From the NCBI GenBank assembly GCA_039930945.1, contig JBDTSW010000009.1, positions 1 through 36,094 on the forward strand: a stretch of 36,094 nucleotides of DNA. The letters run 5' to 3'. The stretch is from JBDTSW01 sp039930945. Lineage in GTDB: Bacteria > Actinomycetota > Thermoleophilia > Solirubrobacterales > 70-9. The first letter of the stretch is position 1, and each line of letters opens with the position of its first letter. The notes beneath the pieces were generated by a model. That model was not told where the DNA came from. It worked only from the letters and a program-made list of their open reading frames with translations, and did no database searches. This document shows, in pieces, positions 14,527 to 22,230 of the stretch. A program made the translations under genes and the position numbers.

Positions 14527-17500
14527 ATGGAGGGAGGAGTCGAACCGCGCGCGGCCGAGCCGAGCTCGGATCAGCGCCGGGTGGCCGAGCACCGGGACGG
14601 CGCAATGCTGGTGTCTGGGCGAGCCGGATCGGGGCGCAGCCAGGCGCTGGCGATGCGCCTGCGCTCCCTCGTTGACTCGGGGATCGGGGCCGATCACGTC
14701 CTCGTCGTCGCTCGCTCGCGCGCCGCCGCCGCCCTCTTGCGCTGCCGATGCGAGGCGACGCTCGAGCGCCCCTACGAGGAGCTGTGGGTGGTCACCTACG
14801 CCGAGCTCGCCGAGCGGTTGCTGCGCGAGTACGCGGTCGAGGCGGGCCTCGACCCCTTCTTCGGGGTGGTCGGGCTCCCGGACCGCCTCGCGGTCTTGCT
14901 CGACCGCGTCGACGAGCTGCCGCTGCGCCGCCATGAGATCCGCGGCAACCCGGCAGGGCTGCTGGCGCGCCTGCTGAGGCGGATCGACCTGCTCAAGGCG
15001 GAGGGAGTTACCCACTCCCGCCTGCGCGAATGGTCGCAGGGGCTGGTCGAGTCTGCGACCACGCCGCCCGAGCGCGAGCGCGCCCAGCGCGAGGCGGAGT
15101 TCGCCGAGCTCTACGCGCGCCACGACCGGATCCTGCGCGAGGCCGGCAACCTCGACGGCGGTGACCTGCTGCTCGACCTCGGCGGGCTGCTGCGCGACCG
15201 CGCCGACGTTGCCGAGCGGGTCAACGGACGGTTCCCGAATGTGATGGTCGACGAGCTCGAGGACGCGGGGGTCGCGCATCGGGCCCTGCTGCGGGTACTG
15301 GCGCCGACCGGGAACCTGGTCTGCGCCTGCGACGGGCGCCAGGGCCTGAGGCGGTTCCGCGGCGCCTCGTCGGCAGCGGCGGCCTGGTTCGCCGAGCGCC
15401 ATCCCGACGCGGTCGAGGTCGAGCTGACCGATCCGGTCCGCTTCGGCCCCCGCCTGGCGGCGGCGGCCGAGGTGGCGGGGGGCTCGCCGCCGCGGGAGGC
15501 GCCCGGCGGCGGCCCCGACGACGTCGTTCGCCTGTGGCGCTGCTCCGGCGAGCGTGCCCAGGCCCAGGCCGCCGCGCGCGAGGTCGAGCAGCTGCTGGCG
15601 GCGGGGGAGGTCAAGCCCGAGGCCATCTGCCTGATCGCCGCGTCAGGCTGGCGCGAGGGGCGCCTGGTGGCGGCCGCGCTGGAGGAGCGCAACATCCCCT
15701 TCCGTTTCGCCGGCGACGCCGCCTTCTTCCAGCGCCCCGAGGTCCGCGACGCGCTCGCCTGGCTCCGCATGCTCGCCGATCCCAACGACTCGGCCGCGGT
15801 GGTCCGCTCGCTCACCCGGCCTCCGGTCGAGCTGCGCTCGGTGGACCTCGCCCGGGTGACGACGATCGCGCGACGGCGCAAGCTCGACATGGTCTCGGCC
15901 CTCGAGGCGGCGATGGAGAGTCCTCAGCTTCCGCCTGAGGCCCGCGACCGGATCCACTCCTTCCTGCGCCTGTACACGGCGGCGGCGGGGGCGCTGGAGG
16001 AGTTGCGCGCCGACGTCTTCGTCCGCCGGCTGATCGAGCGCATCGGCCTGCGCCGCCACCGCCTCTTCGCCGCCAGCCCCGAGACCGCCGAGCGGCTGGT
16101 CAACCTCTCCAGGCTCGGTGAGCTGGCGGAGGCCTGGTGCCGGCGCGAGCCGCGCGCCTCCACCCGTGACTTCATCCGCCACCTGACGGCGGTCGCCGAC
16201 GCGGGCGACCTCGGCAACGAGGACTGCGACCTGCCCCCGCCGGGCGCGGTCGTCGTCGCCGAGCCCGAGCAGGTCAAGGGGCTCGAGTTTGACCACGTCT
16301 ACCTGCTCGGGCTCCACGGGGGCGCGATCGAGGGGCGTGCCTGGGAGGACGAGTGGGTTCCCCCGGAGCTGGTGGACGAAGAGCTGCCCGAGGCCGGCGA
16401 GGCGCTGGTCGCCCAGCGGCGCTCGCGACTGGCCTACGTGGCGATCACCCGGGCGCGGCGCGCGCTGGTGCTCTCCTGGCCGCAGACCGTCAACGACGCC
16501 CCGGCGCCGCCGTCGGTGGCCTACGAGGCGGTGCGCGACGCCCTCGGCGGCGTCGAGGAGACCCATTCCGAGGAGCTCTTCGGCCCGGCCGAAGGCCTGC
16601 ACTCGACCTATCGGATGGTCCGCGACGAGGTGCTCGAGGCCTCCTGGCGGGCGGGCTCGGCGATCTCGGAGATGCGTCTCGACACGGTCGACGACATCAA
16701 CCGCGCGATCGCGCGGTTCTTGGAGCTGGTGAAGCTGGCCGCCCTCGTCCAGCGACCCGGCCCCGACTCGGTCGCCCAGGCGCTCGACGGGATCAACGAG
16801 CTGCTCGCGCGGGTGGCGTCGGCGGAGCAGCGCGCCGCCCTCGAGACCTCGGCCCTGGACTCCTACGTGGTCGCCGACGAGCGCGACGAGGGCGCTCGCA
16901 GGCGCCTGGTCGAATCGCGTAGCGAGCCGACGCTGGACCAGTTCATCCCGCGACGGGGCGACGGCCTCAAGCTCTCGGCCTCCGACATCGGCCTCTACCG
17001 GACCTGCCCGCTGAAGTACAAGTTCGCGCGCGTCTTCGCGATCCCGCAGGAGCCGACGATCAACCAGCGCTTCGGGATCCTGATCCACCAGGTGCTGGAG
17101 CGCTTTCACGCCGAGGAGCTGCGCTCGGCGGAGGCCGGGATCGCCGACGAGGCGACCGCCGGCGGCCTCAACCGGCTGCTGTCGCTGTTCGAGGCGGGCT
17201 GGCGGCGCGCGGGGTTCGGCGCCTCCGACGACGAGCTCCAATACCGAGACCGGGCCGTGGCCGCGCTCACCCGCTACCACGAGCGTCATCTGAACGCGGA
17301 TTCGAGTCCCGTCTGGCTCGAGCGCGGCTTCAACTTCCGCATCGGCCCGCACCAGCTCCGCGGACGGGTCGATCGCGTCGACCGGACCTCCGACGGTGGC
17401 TATGAGCTGATCGACTACAAGACCGGCGAGCAGCCCGCGGCGGCCCCACCGAGTGGGGATGTGCAGCTCGCGCTCTACCGGCTGGGAGCCCGCGAGGCGT

Positions 17501-17712
17501 GGCAGATCGAGGCCGCGGTGGGGAGCTATTGGTACGTGCTCGACGACGCCCGGGTCCCCGTTCCCGCCCAGCCCGACGACGCCGAGCGGGTCGAGCGCAC
17601 CGTGCTCGAGGTCGCCGGCGGGATCGAAAGCCAGGACTTCGAGCCCCGCCCCTCACACCAGATCTGCTCCTGGTGCGACTACCGGCTCATCTGCCCGGCA
17701 AGCGAGGCTTGA
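14527..17712 (+). CDS. UvrD/AdnA-like helicase fused to a RecB-type Fe-S nuclease, Walker A Lys replaced
   Basis: A 1061-residue protein with the layout and length of mycobacterial AdnA: an N-terminal superfamily 1 motor and a C-terminal PD-(D/E)xK nuclease. The Q motif (SSDQRRVAEHRDG) is kept, but Walker A reads GRAGSGRS (31-38), with Arg37 where Lys is expected; motif II reads VDELED (241-246) and motif III is degenerate (CDGRQGLRRFRGA), while KGLEFDHVYL and YVAITRARRAL are good. Nuclease residues are D949 (GRVDR), D963 and K965 (LIDYK) with a QLALY motif, plus Cys827, Cys1047, Cys1050 and Cys1056 for an AddB-like Fe-S staple. It is predicted to process DNA ends, probably with a partner motor, which is not in the window. 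Confidence 0.88.
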   Translation: MEGGVEPRAAEPSSDQRRVAEHRDGAMLVSGRAGSGRSQALAMRLRSLVDSGIGADHVLVVARSRAAAALLRCRCEATLERPYEELWVVTYAELAERLLREYAVEAGLDPFFGVVGLPDRLAVLLDRVDELPLRRHEIRGNPAGLLARLLRRIDLLKAEGVTHSRLREWSQGLVESATTPPERERAQREAEFAELYARHDRILREAGNLDGGDLLLDLGGLLRDRADVAERVNGRFPNVMVDELEDAGVAHRALLRVLAPTGNLVCACDGRQGLRRFRGASSAAAAWFAERHPDAVEVELTDPVRFGPRLAAAAEVAGGSPPREAPGGGPDDVVRLWRCSGERAQAQAAAREVEQLLAAGEVKPEAICLIAASGWREGRLVAAALEERNIPFRFAGDAAFFQRPEVRDALAWLRMLADPNDSAAVVRSLTRPPVELRSVDLARVTTIARRRKLDMVSALEAAMESPQLPPEARDRIHSFLRLYTAAAGALEELRADVFVRRLIERIGLRRHRLFAASPETAERLVNLSRLGELAEAWCRREPRASTRDFIRHLTAVADAGDLGNEDCDLPPPGAVVVAEPEQVKGLEFDHVYLLGLHGGAIEGRAWEDEWVPPELVDEELPEAGEALVAQRRSRLAYVAITRARRALVLSWPQTVNDAPAPPSVAYEAVRDALGGVEETHSEELFGPAEGLHSTYRMVRDEVLEASWRAGSAISEMRLDTVDDINRAIARFLELVKLAALVQRPGPDSVAQALDGINELLARVASAEQRAALETSALDSYVVADERDEGARRRLVESRSEPTLDQFIPRRGDGLKLSASDIGLYRTCPLKYKFARVFAIPQEPTINQRFGILIHQVLERFHAEELRSAEAGIADEATAGGLNRLLSLFEAGWRRAGFGASDDELQYRDRAVAALTRYHERHLNADSSPVWLERGFNFRIGPHQLRGRVDRVDRTSDGGYELIDYKTGEQPAAAPPSGDVQLALYRLGAREAWQIEAAVGSYWYVLDDARVPVPAQPDDAERVERTVLEVAGGIESQDFEPRPSHQICSWCDYRLICPASEA

Positions 17713-17837
17713 GGAATAGCTGCGCCCGGGTGCTCCTGAATAATTCCGCCGCCTCCTCCGCTTCGCGTCCGGGGGCGGCGGGTTAGGGCGCGGAGCCTTA
17801 CCCGGCAGGCTCATGCGCCTGCACCGCGACTTCGTCG
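17713..17837. other. Non-coding convergent gap carrying the palindromic element
   Basis: This 125-nt gap separates the convergent helicase-nuclease and PAC2 stops. Apart from the 36-nt palindrome at 17746-17781 it shows no gene. The hairpin could serve as a transcription end for both genes, though no T run follows it. Confidence 0.6.
17746..17781 (+). repeat. 36-nt palindromic repeat element, copy 1 (intergenic)
   Basis: Core CCTCCTCCGCTTCGCG then TCCGGGGG, flanked by arms CCGCCG/CGGCGG that pair; outer stem 8 bp plus TCC/GGG with one wobble, and an inner CGC-TTC-GCG mini-hairpin. Same length and core as the two copies inside ileS (27254-27289 and 28568-28603). It sits between convergent genes, the usual location of REP-like elements. 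Confidence 0.85.
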
Positions 17838-18707
17838 CTAGCCCGGACGAGGCTCGTCGCTTCCCCGCTGGCGGAGGAAGCGCTGGAAGTCCTGGGCCAG
17901 CTCGTCGCCGTCGGGGACCTCCTCGCCGAGGCCCAGGCTTGCCTCCTGCTCGGCCTCGAGGCGCTGAACGAGCTCCTGGATCTCGGGGTTGGCGGAGACC
18001 GCGCGGTCGACCTGCTGGTCGAACCGCTCGATCGCGTCCTCGAGCTCGGAGGCTTCGACCGCGATCCCGGTCAGCCCCTCGAGCCGGCGCAGCAGGGCGA
18101 GGGCGGCCTTCGGGTTGGGCACCGCGGCGACGTAGTGGGGGATCGCGGCCCACAGGCTCGCCGAAGCCAGCCCTCGCTGGCGGCACTGATCGTGGATCAC
18201 GCCGACGATCCCCGTCGGCCCCTCGTAGTTGGACCGGTTCAGGCTCAGCCGCTCGACCAGCTCGGGATCGGAGGCCAGGCCGGTGATCGGCACCGGATGG
18301 GTGTGCGCGACATCGGCGATCAGCGCCCCGAGCGTCACCACCATCTCGACTCCGAGCCGCTCGCACGCCTCGACGATCGCCCCGGCGAAGGTTCGCCAGC
18401 GCAGGTTGGGCTCGACCCCGCTGAGCAGCACCAGGTCGCGCGCGGCGCCTGGCGCCCGAGCCGCGACGAAGATGTTGGATGGCCACTCGACGCTGCGGGT
18501 CTGGCCCTCGGTGAGCCGGATCGACGGGCGGGTTACCTGGAAGTCATAGAACTCCTCGGGGTCGATCCGGGCGGTGACGTCGGCCTCGAGGTCGACCGCG
18601 GCAGCCTCAAGCGCGGTCGTCGCCGCCCCGGCGGCGTCGTTCCAGCCGGCGAAGGCGGCGACCAGGACGGGCGCCCGAAGCTCCGGCGGATCTCCTTCCC
18701 AGATCAA
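17838..18707 (-). CDS. PAC2-family (proteasome assembly chaperone 2-like) protein
   Basis: A 289-residue protein of the PAC2 family found across Actinobacteria and Archaea. The N-terminal PPELRAPVLVAAFAGWNDAAGAATTALE and internal GVEPNLRWRTFAGAIVEAC segments are diagnostic, followed by MVVTLGALIADVAHTHPVPI and an acidic C-terminal tail. The family has the fold of the eukaryotic 20S assembly chaperone; its role in bacteria is not settled, and no proteasome genes are visible here. The start is a TTG at 18707 (IWEGDPPEL); no Shine-Dalgarno is evident, and a TAGTCT hexamer lies 15 nt upstream on the reverse strand. Divergent from the exoribonuclease gene. Confidence 0.88.
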   Translation of the reverse strand: MIWEGDPPELRAPVLVAAFAGWNDAAGAATTALEAAAVDLEADVTARIDPEEFYDFQVTRPSIRLTEGQTRSVEWPSNIFVAARAPGAARDLVLLSGVEPNLRWRTFAGAIVEACERLGVEMVVTLGALIADVAHTHPVPITGLASDPELVERLSLNRSNYEGPTGIVGVIHDQCRQRGLASASLWAAIPHYVAAVPNPKAALALLRRLEGLTGIAVEASELEDAIERFDQQVDRAVSANPEIQELVQRLEAEQEASLGLGEEVPDGDELAQDFQRFLRQRGSDEPRPG

Positions 18708-18788
18708 TGCGTCGATCGATCGAGACTATCGCGGCCCTCTCCCCGGGCCCGACGATGGCCGTCCGCCCCTGGTTGCATCATCGAGGGA

Positions 18789-19679
18789 GTGGAAGCCGCG
18801 ACGGTGACAGCGATCGGCGCCGACGAAGGCCCGTCGGTGGCGCAGCTGCGCCCCGGTCAACGCTTCGGCGGCCGCTTCGCCTGCGTTCGCAAGGACCGCT
18901 CGACCGCGCGCAACGGCTCTTCCTACCTCTCGGTCGAGCTTCGCGACCGCAGCGGCTCGATCTCGGCCCGCGCCTTCAGAGAGGCCGACCGCATCGGCCT
19001 GCGCTTCGAGCGCGGAGACGCCGTCTGGGTGCGCGGGCGGGTCGAGCGCTTCCGCGGCGAGCTCGTCGCCGAGCTCGACGACGCCCGCAGATTGGACGCA
19101 GGCGAGTGGGAGCCTGAGGAGTTCCTGCCCGCCGCCTACCGGTCGGCCTCCGACCTCGAGGGATTCCTCGAGCACCTCTCGCGCGAGATCGCCGACCCGG
19201 GCCTGGCGAAGGTGGTTGAGAGGGTCCTCTTCAGTGAGCCCCTGGCGTCGGAGTTTCGCCGCGCACCCTGCACCAGGGGCGGCCACCACGCCTATCTGCG
19301 GGGGCTGAACGAGCACACGGTCTCGGTCGCCACCTTGGTCGGCGAGCTCTGCCAGCTTCACCCCCGCCTCGACTCCGACCTGCTGATGGCCGCTGCGGTC
19401 CTGCACGACGTCGGCAAGGCGCGGGAGTTCACCTACGGTGCCGAGTTCGGCGTCACCGAGGAGGGGCGCCTGCTCGGCCACCTCACGATCGGCGCCGAGA
19501 TCATCGGCGGGGCCGCGGGCGATCTGGCCGACGAACGCCGCCTGGCCCTGCTCAACTGCGTGCTCAGCCACCACGGCCCCGATGGCGGCAGCCGCTTCGC
19601 CTCCGCGGAGGCGCTGGCGCTGTACCGCCTCAACGCCCTCGACGCCTCGGTCAAGGGCGCGCTCGAGCACGGCATCTAG
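18789..19679 (+). CDS. OB-fold/HD-domain 3'-5' exoribonuclease (YhaM/CBF1-like)
   Basis: About 296 residues. An N-terminal OB-fold nucleic-acid-binding domain (SSYLSVELRDRSGSISARAF ... VWVRGRVERFRGELVAEL) is followed by a linker and an HD phosphohydrolase domain (GLNEHTVSVATLVGELC, LLMAAAVLHDVGKAREF, LSHHGPDGGSRFASAEALAL). This architecture and length match YhaM-type exoribonucleases that trim RNA or single-stranded DNA. The GTG at 18789 has CATCAT ending 7 nt upstream, while GAGGGA directly abuts it; GTG 18804, 14 nt after that motif, is an alternative start. Divergent from the PAC2 gene. Confidence 0.85.
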   Translation: MEAATVTAIGADEGPSVAQLRPGQRFGGRFACVRKDRSTARNGSSYLSVELRDRSGSISARAFREADRIGLRFERGDAVWVRGRVERFRGELVAELDDARRLDAGEWEPEEFLPAAYRSASDLEGFLEHLSREIADPGLAKVVERVLFSEPLASEFRRAPCTRGGHHAYLRGLNEHTVSVATLVGELCQLHPRLDSDLLMAAAVLHDVGKAREFTYGAEFGVTEEGRLLGHLTIGAEIIGGAAGDLADERRLALLNCVLSHHGPDGGSRFASAEALALYRLNALDASVKGALEHGI

Positions 19680-19682
19680 GGC

Positions 19683-20096
19683 CTACTCGTCCGCCGACGG
19701 CGGGCGCCGCCGGCGCTTTGTCTGCGAGGCGCGCCGCTTGCCCTGCAGACGGCGCTCGCGCGAGCCGCGCGTAGGGCGCGTCGGCCGGCGCTCGGGGAGC
19801 TCGCGCAGGCCCTCGGCGAGCTTGCCGCGGAGGCGCTCCAGGGCGAGTTCGCGGTTGCGCGCCTGGCCGCGGGCGTCCTGGGCGACGGCGCTGACGCGCG
19901 AGCCGAGGCGCCGGCGCAGGAGATCGCGCTGGGCGTCGCTGAGCGCGGCGGAGCCCTCGACGTCGAAGACCGCCTCGACCCGGGAGGCGGTGACGTTGGC
20001 GTGCTGGCCACCCGGCCCCGAGGAGCGGCTCGCCTTGAGCTCGATCTCGGCAAGCGGGATCGCGACGCCGGGCGCCACCGCCATCGGGTCATCCAT
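19683..20096 (-). CDS. arfB: Alternative ribosome-rescue factor ArfB (peptidyl-tRNA hydrolase, class I RF-like)
   Basis: A 137-residue protein with the release-factor catalytic GGQ motif in SSGPGGQHANVTASRVE (about residues 25-41) and a very basic, unstructured C-terminal tail (RLQGKRRASQTKRRRRPP) of the kind that enters the empty mRNA channel of stalled ribosomes. It lacks codon-recognition domains, as expected for ArfB/YaeJ. The start overlaps the end of the upstream half-TauE gene by 8 nt, so it is translated from the same reverse-strand operon. ATG 20084 is an alternative start. Confidence 0.92.
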   Translation of the reverse strand: MDDPMAVAPGVAIPLAEIELKASRSSGPGGQHANVTASRVEAVFDVEGSAALSDAQRDLLRRRLGSRVSAVAQDARGQARNRELALERLRGKLAEGLRELPERRPTRPTRGSRERRLQGKRRASQTKRRRRPPSADE

Positions 20097-20475
20097 CGGG
20101 GCGTGCGCGCAGGGCGCGGGTCGCCAGCTGGGCGGCGATGATCAAGAGCAGCGCGGCGAAGCCAAGCTCCAGCGCGCGCGGGGAGATCGAGTTGGCGACC
20201 ACCACCCCGATGCCGACGCCGGCGAACGAGAGCACGCCGATCGCGAGGCCGTCCCTGAGCCGGACGTTGCCGTACCCCTGCTGCCGCCAGGTCCCGAGCA
20301 CGGCGACGCCGGCGATCGCCACCAGCGAGGTCGACTCGGCCTCGAGCTGCGTCTGACCGGCGAAGATCGCCAGCGCCGGCACGAAGAGGATGCCGCCTCC
20401 GACACCAAGCATTCCGCCGACGAACCCGCCCGCCAGGCCCAGGGCCGCCGCCGCGAACAGATCCGCCGCCTCCAT
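20089..20475 (-). CDS. Half-length TauE/SafE-family permease, second subunit
   Basis: 128 residues with about four transmembrane helices, corresponding to one of the two repeats of a normal ~250-residue TauE/SafE exporter. LGLAGGFVGGMLGVGGGILFVP carries the family's glycine-rich motif, followed by ESTSLVAIAGVAVLGTWRQQGYGNVRLRDGLAIG. It starts (ATG) overlapping the stop of the first half by 1 nt (TGATG), so the two are translationally coupled and probably assemble as a heterodimer. TauE/SafE proteins export sulfite, sulfoacetate or related organosulfur anions; the substrate here is unknown. Confidence 0.82.
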   Translation of the reverse strand: MEAADLFAAAALGLAGGFVGGMLGVGGGILFVPALAIFAGQTQLEAESTSLVAIAGVAVLGTWRQQGYGNVRLRDGLAIGVLSFAGVGIGVVVANSISPRALELGFAALLLIIAAQLATRALRARPDG

Positions 20476-20834
20476 CAGACGATCAGCTCCACGGCGATGG
20501 CGACCAGGAGCACGGAGAACATCCCCGAGATCAGCCGCTCCGGCACCCGCTGCTGGAGCGCGGCGCCGGCGACGACCCCTGCCATGGCGGGAACGCCGAT
20601 CAGCGCGGCCTTGGCGAGGTCGACGTTGCCGTAGGTCGCCTGGGCGACGGCCGCGAGGCCCCCGACGACGATGATCGCCGCCAGGCTGGTTCCGGCCGCC
20701 TCGCGCTCGCTGTAGCCCAGCATCAGGATCAGCAGCGGCACGATCACCGAGCCCCCGCCGACGCCGAAGAGCCCGCTGAACAGGCCCGCTGCGGTCGCGA
20801 TCACGCCGAGCTTGAGGATCCTTTCACCGGCCAC
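20475..20834 (-). CDS. Half-length TauE/SafE-family permease, first subunit
   Basis: 119 residues from GTG 20834 with about four transmembrane helices. ATAAGLFSGLFGVGGGSVIVPLL is the first-repeat motif of TauE/SafE, followed by EAAGTSLAAIIVVGGLAAVAQATYGNVDLAKAALIG, which mirrors the matching segment of the downstream paralogue. It stops cleanly at TGA and the next half starts in another frame, so this is a split transporter and not one gene broken by a frameshift within a domain. TAGTAT lies 7 nt before the GTG (leaderless pattern). First gene of the operon with the second half and arfB. Confidence 0.8.
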   Translation of the reverse strand: MAGERILKLGVIATAAGLFSGLFGVGGGSVIVPLLILMLGYSEREAAGTSLAAIIVVGGLAAVAQATYGNVDLAKAALIGVPAMAGVVAGAALQQRVPERLISGMFSVLLVAIAVELIV

Positions 20835-20853
20835 CCCAGCGATACTAGATCGC
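20835..20853. promoter_or_regulatory. Overlapping divergent minimal promoters (TauE half / trehalose-phosphatase)
   Basis: Only 19 nt separate two divergent GTG starts. Forward GATACT (20841-20846) ends 7 nt before GTG 20854; reverse TAGTAT (20847-20842) ends 7 nt before GTG 20834. The two -10-like hexamers overlap almost completely, as in bidirectional promoters with a shared -10 region. Confidence 0.5.
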
Positions 20854-21669
20854 GTGGATCCTGCGACCGCAGGAGCAGCGGAGCTCAGCCGGCTGCTCGA
20901 ACCCCTCCGCGCCGAGCCCGCCGCCACCGGGATTCTCTGCGATGTCGACGGCACCCTCGCCCCGATCGCCGACAAGCCGGGCGCGGCTACGGTGCCCGAG
21001 CGAGCCCGCGAGCTCCTGCGAGAGCTCGCCCGACGCTACGCCCTGGTCGGCTGCGTCAGCGGCCGCCGCGCCGAGGAGGCCCGGCGGATGGTCGGCCTGG
21101 ATGAGCTCGTCTACGCGGGCAATCACGGCTTCGAGCGCCTCGACCCCGGTGACTCCGAGGTGCGCCCGGACGCCGCGGTTCAGGCTCGCGCCGACCGCGC
21201 CCGCGCCTTCGTCGAGGGCCTCGACCAGGGCCGGCTGGCGGGGGCGGGGCTGCGACTCGAGGACAAGGGGGTGATCCAGGCGTTGCACTGGCGCGGATCC
21301 GCGGACGAGAGCGTCGCCCGGAGGCAGGCGCAGGAGGTGGCGAAGCTGGCCCAGCAGGTGGGCCTGGTCGCGCGCTGGGGGCGCAAGGTGCTCGAGCTGA
21401 GGCCGGTGGCGGGAATCGACAAGGGCTCCGCTTCGCTGGCGCTGCTTCGCGATCGCGGCGTCGATCACGCCCTCTTCGGCGGCGACGACGTCACCGACCT
21501 GGACGCCTTCCGGGCGCTGCGCCGGATGCAGGACTCGGATCGTCTGCGCACGGCGGTCCGCGTCGGCGTCGCCTCCGAGGAGGCACCGCCCGACCTGGTC
21601 ACCGAATCCGACATCGTCGTCGACGGCACCGAGGGGTTCCTCGTGGTGCTCGAGGAGCTCGCCCGCTGA
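20854..21669 (+). CDS. otsB: Trehalose-6-phosphate phosphatase
   Basis: A 271-residue HAD-superfamily phosphatase that removes phosphate from trehalose-6-phosphate. The nucleophile motif GILCDVDGTLAPIADKP, the second motif LVGCVSGR, the NHGFE segment typical of OtsB, and the metal motif LFGGDDVTDLDAF are all present. The GTG at 20854 (VDPATAGAAEL) is chosen because a -10-like GATACT ends 7 nt upstream. No trehalose-phosphate synthase (otsA) is in the window. The stop overlaps the ATG of the following membrane gene by one nucleotide. Confidence 0.92.
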   Translation: MDPATAGAAELSRLLEPLRAEPAATGILCDVDGTLAPIADKPGAATVPERARELLRELARRYALVGCVSGRRAEEARRMVGLDELVYAGNHGFERLDPGDSEVRPDAAVQARADRARAFVEGLDQGRLAGAGLRLEDKGVIQALHWRGSADESVARRQAQEVAKLAQQVGLVARWGRKVLELRPVAGIDKGSASLALLRDRGVDHALFGGDDVTDLDAFRALRRMQDSDRLRTAVRVGVASEEAPPDLVTESDIVVDGTEGFLVVLEELAR

Positions 21670-22184
21670 TGCTGTTCTGCGATCTGCTCAGGGTCACGGT
21701 CCTTCTGGTCGCGGCCGTAGCGACCGCGCTGGGCGCGATGACCGTGATCGTCGCCAACCAGGACGCCGACGCCGCGACGCTGATCTTCGCCGGAGCCTGG
21801 TGGACGATCGCCGCGGCGAGCGGCCTCTGGCTCGGACGCTCGAACCGTGCCGGAGAGGCGATGTCCAGGTCGCTCGCCTCGGCGCGAACGACGACCAGCC
21901 TTCCCGTGGAGAGCCCGGGCCGGATCGCGTTCCAGCGGCTGTGGCCAGTCGGGGCCTTCGCGCTGGTCGCCGCCGGCCTCGCCTGGATCTGGCCCCAGGT
22001 CGCGGCCGTCGGCGCCGGCTACGCGATCCTGGTCTCGCTGGCCTGCCGCCGCCGCGAGCGCGCCGTCACCGCGATCGAGGAACGCGACGGAGTCCGGTTC
22101 TACGTCGCGCCCAGCTCAGCGTTCGCGCCAGTCAAGCTGGTTCGCACCCCCGGCCTGCACCGGGACGTGGGCCTCTCGCCGTAG
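21669..22184 (+). CDS. Small integral membrane protein, function unknown
   Basis: 171 residues with four predicted membrane helices in two pairs (about residues 5-27, 36-55, 90-108 and 111-128) and a ~40-residue basic cytosolic tail containing ERDGVRFYVAPSSAFAPVKLVRTPG. The tail pattern (RFYV..S....V.LVRTPG) resembles small actinobacterial membrane proteins of unknown role. The ATG overlaps the otsB stop (TGATG), so the gene is translated from the same mRNA. It converges on polX with a 46-nt gap. Confidence 0.7.
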   Translation: MLFCDLLRVTVLLVAAVATALGAMTVIVANQDADAATLIFAGAWWTIAAASGLWLGRSNRAGEAMSRSLASARTTTSLPVESPGRIAFQRLWPVGAFALVAAGLAWIWPQVAAVGAGYAILVSLACRRRERAVTAIEERDGVRFYVAPSSAFAPVKLVRTPGLHRDVGLSP

Positions 22185-22230
22185 CGACCGGCGGTTCGCG
22201 CAGGGACGCGGGTACAGGTGGTTCGTTGCG

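Noticed and set aside
19590..19612. GCCGCTTCGCCTCCGCGGAGG as a fourth copy of the palindromic element
   Set aside because: It shares only the CCGCTTCGCCTCCG string, lacks the outer arms, and encodes a conserved part of the HD domain (SRFASAEAL).
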